DNA of 64,000 bases from a gamma proteobacterium HdN1. Its GTDB lineage: Bacteria > Pseudomonadota > Gammaproteobacteria > Pseudomonadales > Ketobacteraceae. The translations under genes were made by a program, and so were the position numbers. This document shows, one piece after another, positions 63,531 to 64,000 of the stretch (the first letter of the stretch is position 1; each line of letters starts with the position of its first letter). Under the pieces are notes generated by a model. That model had not been told where the DNA came from and searched no databases. It saw only the letters and a list, made by a program, of their open reading frames with translations. The stretch covers positions 1,834,527 to 1,898,526 of the forward strand of contig FP929140.1 of assembly GCA_000198515.1 (NCBI GenBank), written 5' to 3'.

Positions 63531-64000
63531 GGTAGTTGAACTGATTTCCCGCTTAGGGGCTGCAGGCATTAAGCTCTGGCTGGAAGACGATCAGCTCAAG
63601 TTCAAGGCTCCAAAAGGCGCCCTGACGGCAGAATTAAAAGATGCGTTGGTGGCAGCCAAGGCGCAGGTCATTGAGTTTCTGAAGCAAACACGACGTGGTG
63701 GTGGAGGAAGCGAGGATCGTATCCCTAGCACCGATCGCAGCGAAGCAATGCCGTTATCGTTCGCACAGCAGCGCCTCTGGTTTGTAGAGCAGCTCGCACC
63801 GGGCAATAGCACGTTTCACATTCCGTCTGCGCTTTACCTCAAAGGGATTCTGGATGTACGCGCATTACACCAGGCGTTTAACGCGATTCTTGAGCGCCAT
63901 GAAGCGCTACGCACCGTGTACGAAACGCTTGCCGATGAGCCGCGCCAACGAGTTCTGCCAGCCGGTGAGTTGCACATTCCTTTTGTAGATCTGAGTGATC
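63526..64000 (+). CDS. NRPS3 (partial): TubC-type docking domain and condensation domain
   Basis: The frame from ATG 63526 is open to the window edge, 158 codons. Residues 1-50 (V-V-E-L-I-S-R-L-G-A-A-G-I-K-L-W, then L-K-F-K-A-P-K-G-A-L) match the TubC N-terminal docking domain that receives a peptide tail from the upstream synthetase. A linker leads into a condensation domain (L-S-F-A-Q-Q-R-L-W-F-V-E-Q-L, then I-L-E-R-H-E-A-L-R-T). It continues the assembly line; its remaining modules and any release domain lie beyond the window. Confidence 0.9.
   Translation, partial: MTVVELISRLGAAGIKLWLEDDQLKFKAPKGALTAELKDALVAAKAQVIEFLKQTRRGGGGSEDRIPSTDRSEAMPLSFAQQRLWFVEQLAPGNSTFHIPSALYLKGILDVRALHQAFNAILERHEALRTVYETLADEPRQRVLPAGELHIPFVDLSD

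Overview
The window reads as chromosomal DNA of a polarly flagellated gammaproteobacterium of moderate GC content. The left third has the Pseudomonas-type order fliPQR-flhB, flhA-flhF-fleN-fliA, cheY-cheZ-cheA-cheB, motC-motD, a ParA-like gene, CheW-domain genes and a DUF2802 gene, followed after a short interval by cytochrome c maturation (ccm) genes. FlhF, FleN, the MotC/MotD second stator and a ParA/ParP-like pair point to a polar flagellum with a polar chemoreceptor array. I cannot name the genus from sequence alone.

Layout. 1-17854 (+): late flagellar export genes, flagellar number and placement regulators, sigma-28, core chemotaxis, stator, and array-positioning genes. 17842-20600 (-): a stand-alone FlhB C-terminal-domain protein coupled to a repeat-rich fliK. 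20783-23693 (+): ccmABCDE, which stops at ccmE instead of continuing into ccmF. 23723-27669 (-): a 1.6-kb direct repeat carrying two copies of an AAA-ATPase/PD-(D/E)XK gene, with a RelE/ParE-Phd type toxin-antitoxin pair between them. 27698-37679: housekeeping genes (cysZ, purU, pykA, gap, the MdlAB-like ABC exporter, tatD, a small unknown protein and a MaoC hydratase). 37771-41608 (-): a FadL-type porin and a TolC-type outer-membrane channel.

42135-64000 (+), running off the right edge, is a non-ribosomal peptide synthetase operon. NRPS1 is FAAL-ACP-C-A-PCP-C-A-PCP. NRPS2 is C-A-PCP-E-C-A-PCP-E-C-A-PCP. NRPS3 begins with a TubC-type docking domain and a condensation domain. It should load a fatty acid and build a lipopeptide of at least five residues within the window. 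Reading the adenylation pockets by eye gives Ala-like, Thr, then a Val-like residue made D, an unassigned residue made D, and an unassigned fifth residue. The TolC gene is divergent from the operon, and whether it exports the product is only a guess.

A recurring oddity is short tandem duplications with units of 15-31 bp, many of them at gene 3' ends. Examples are the ends of motC, motD, the parA-like gene, ccmE, mdlA and NRPS2, and the insides of flhF, fliK and the NRPS genes. At the NRPS2/NRPS3 junction one of these has created a six-codon minicistron between two overlapping stop/start codons.
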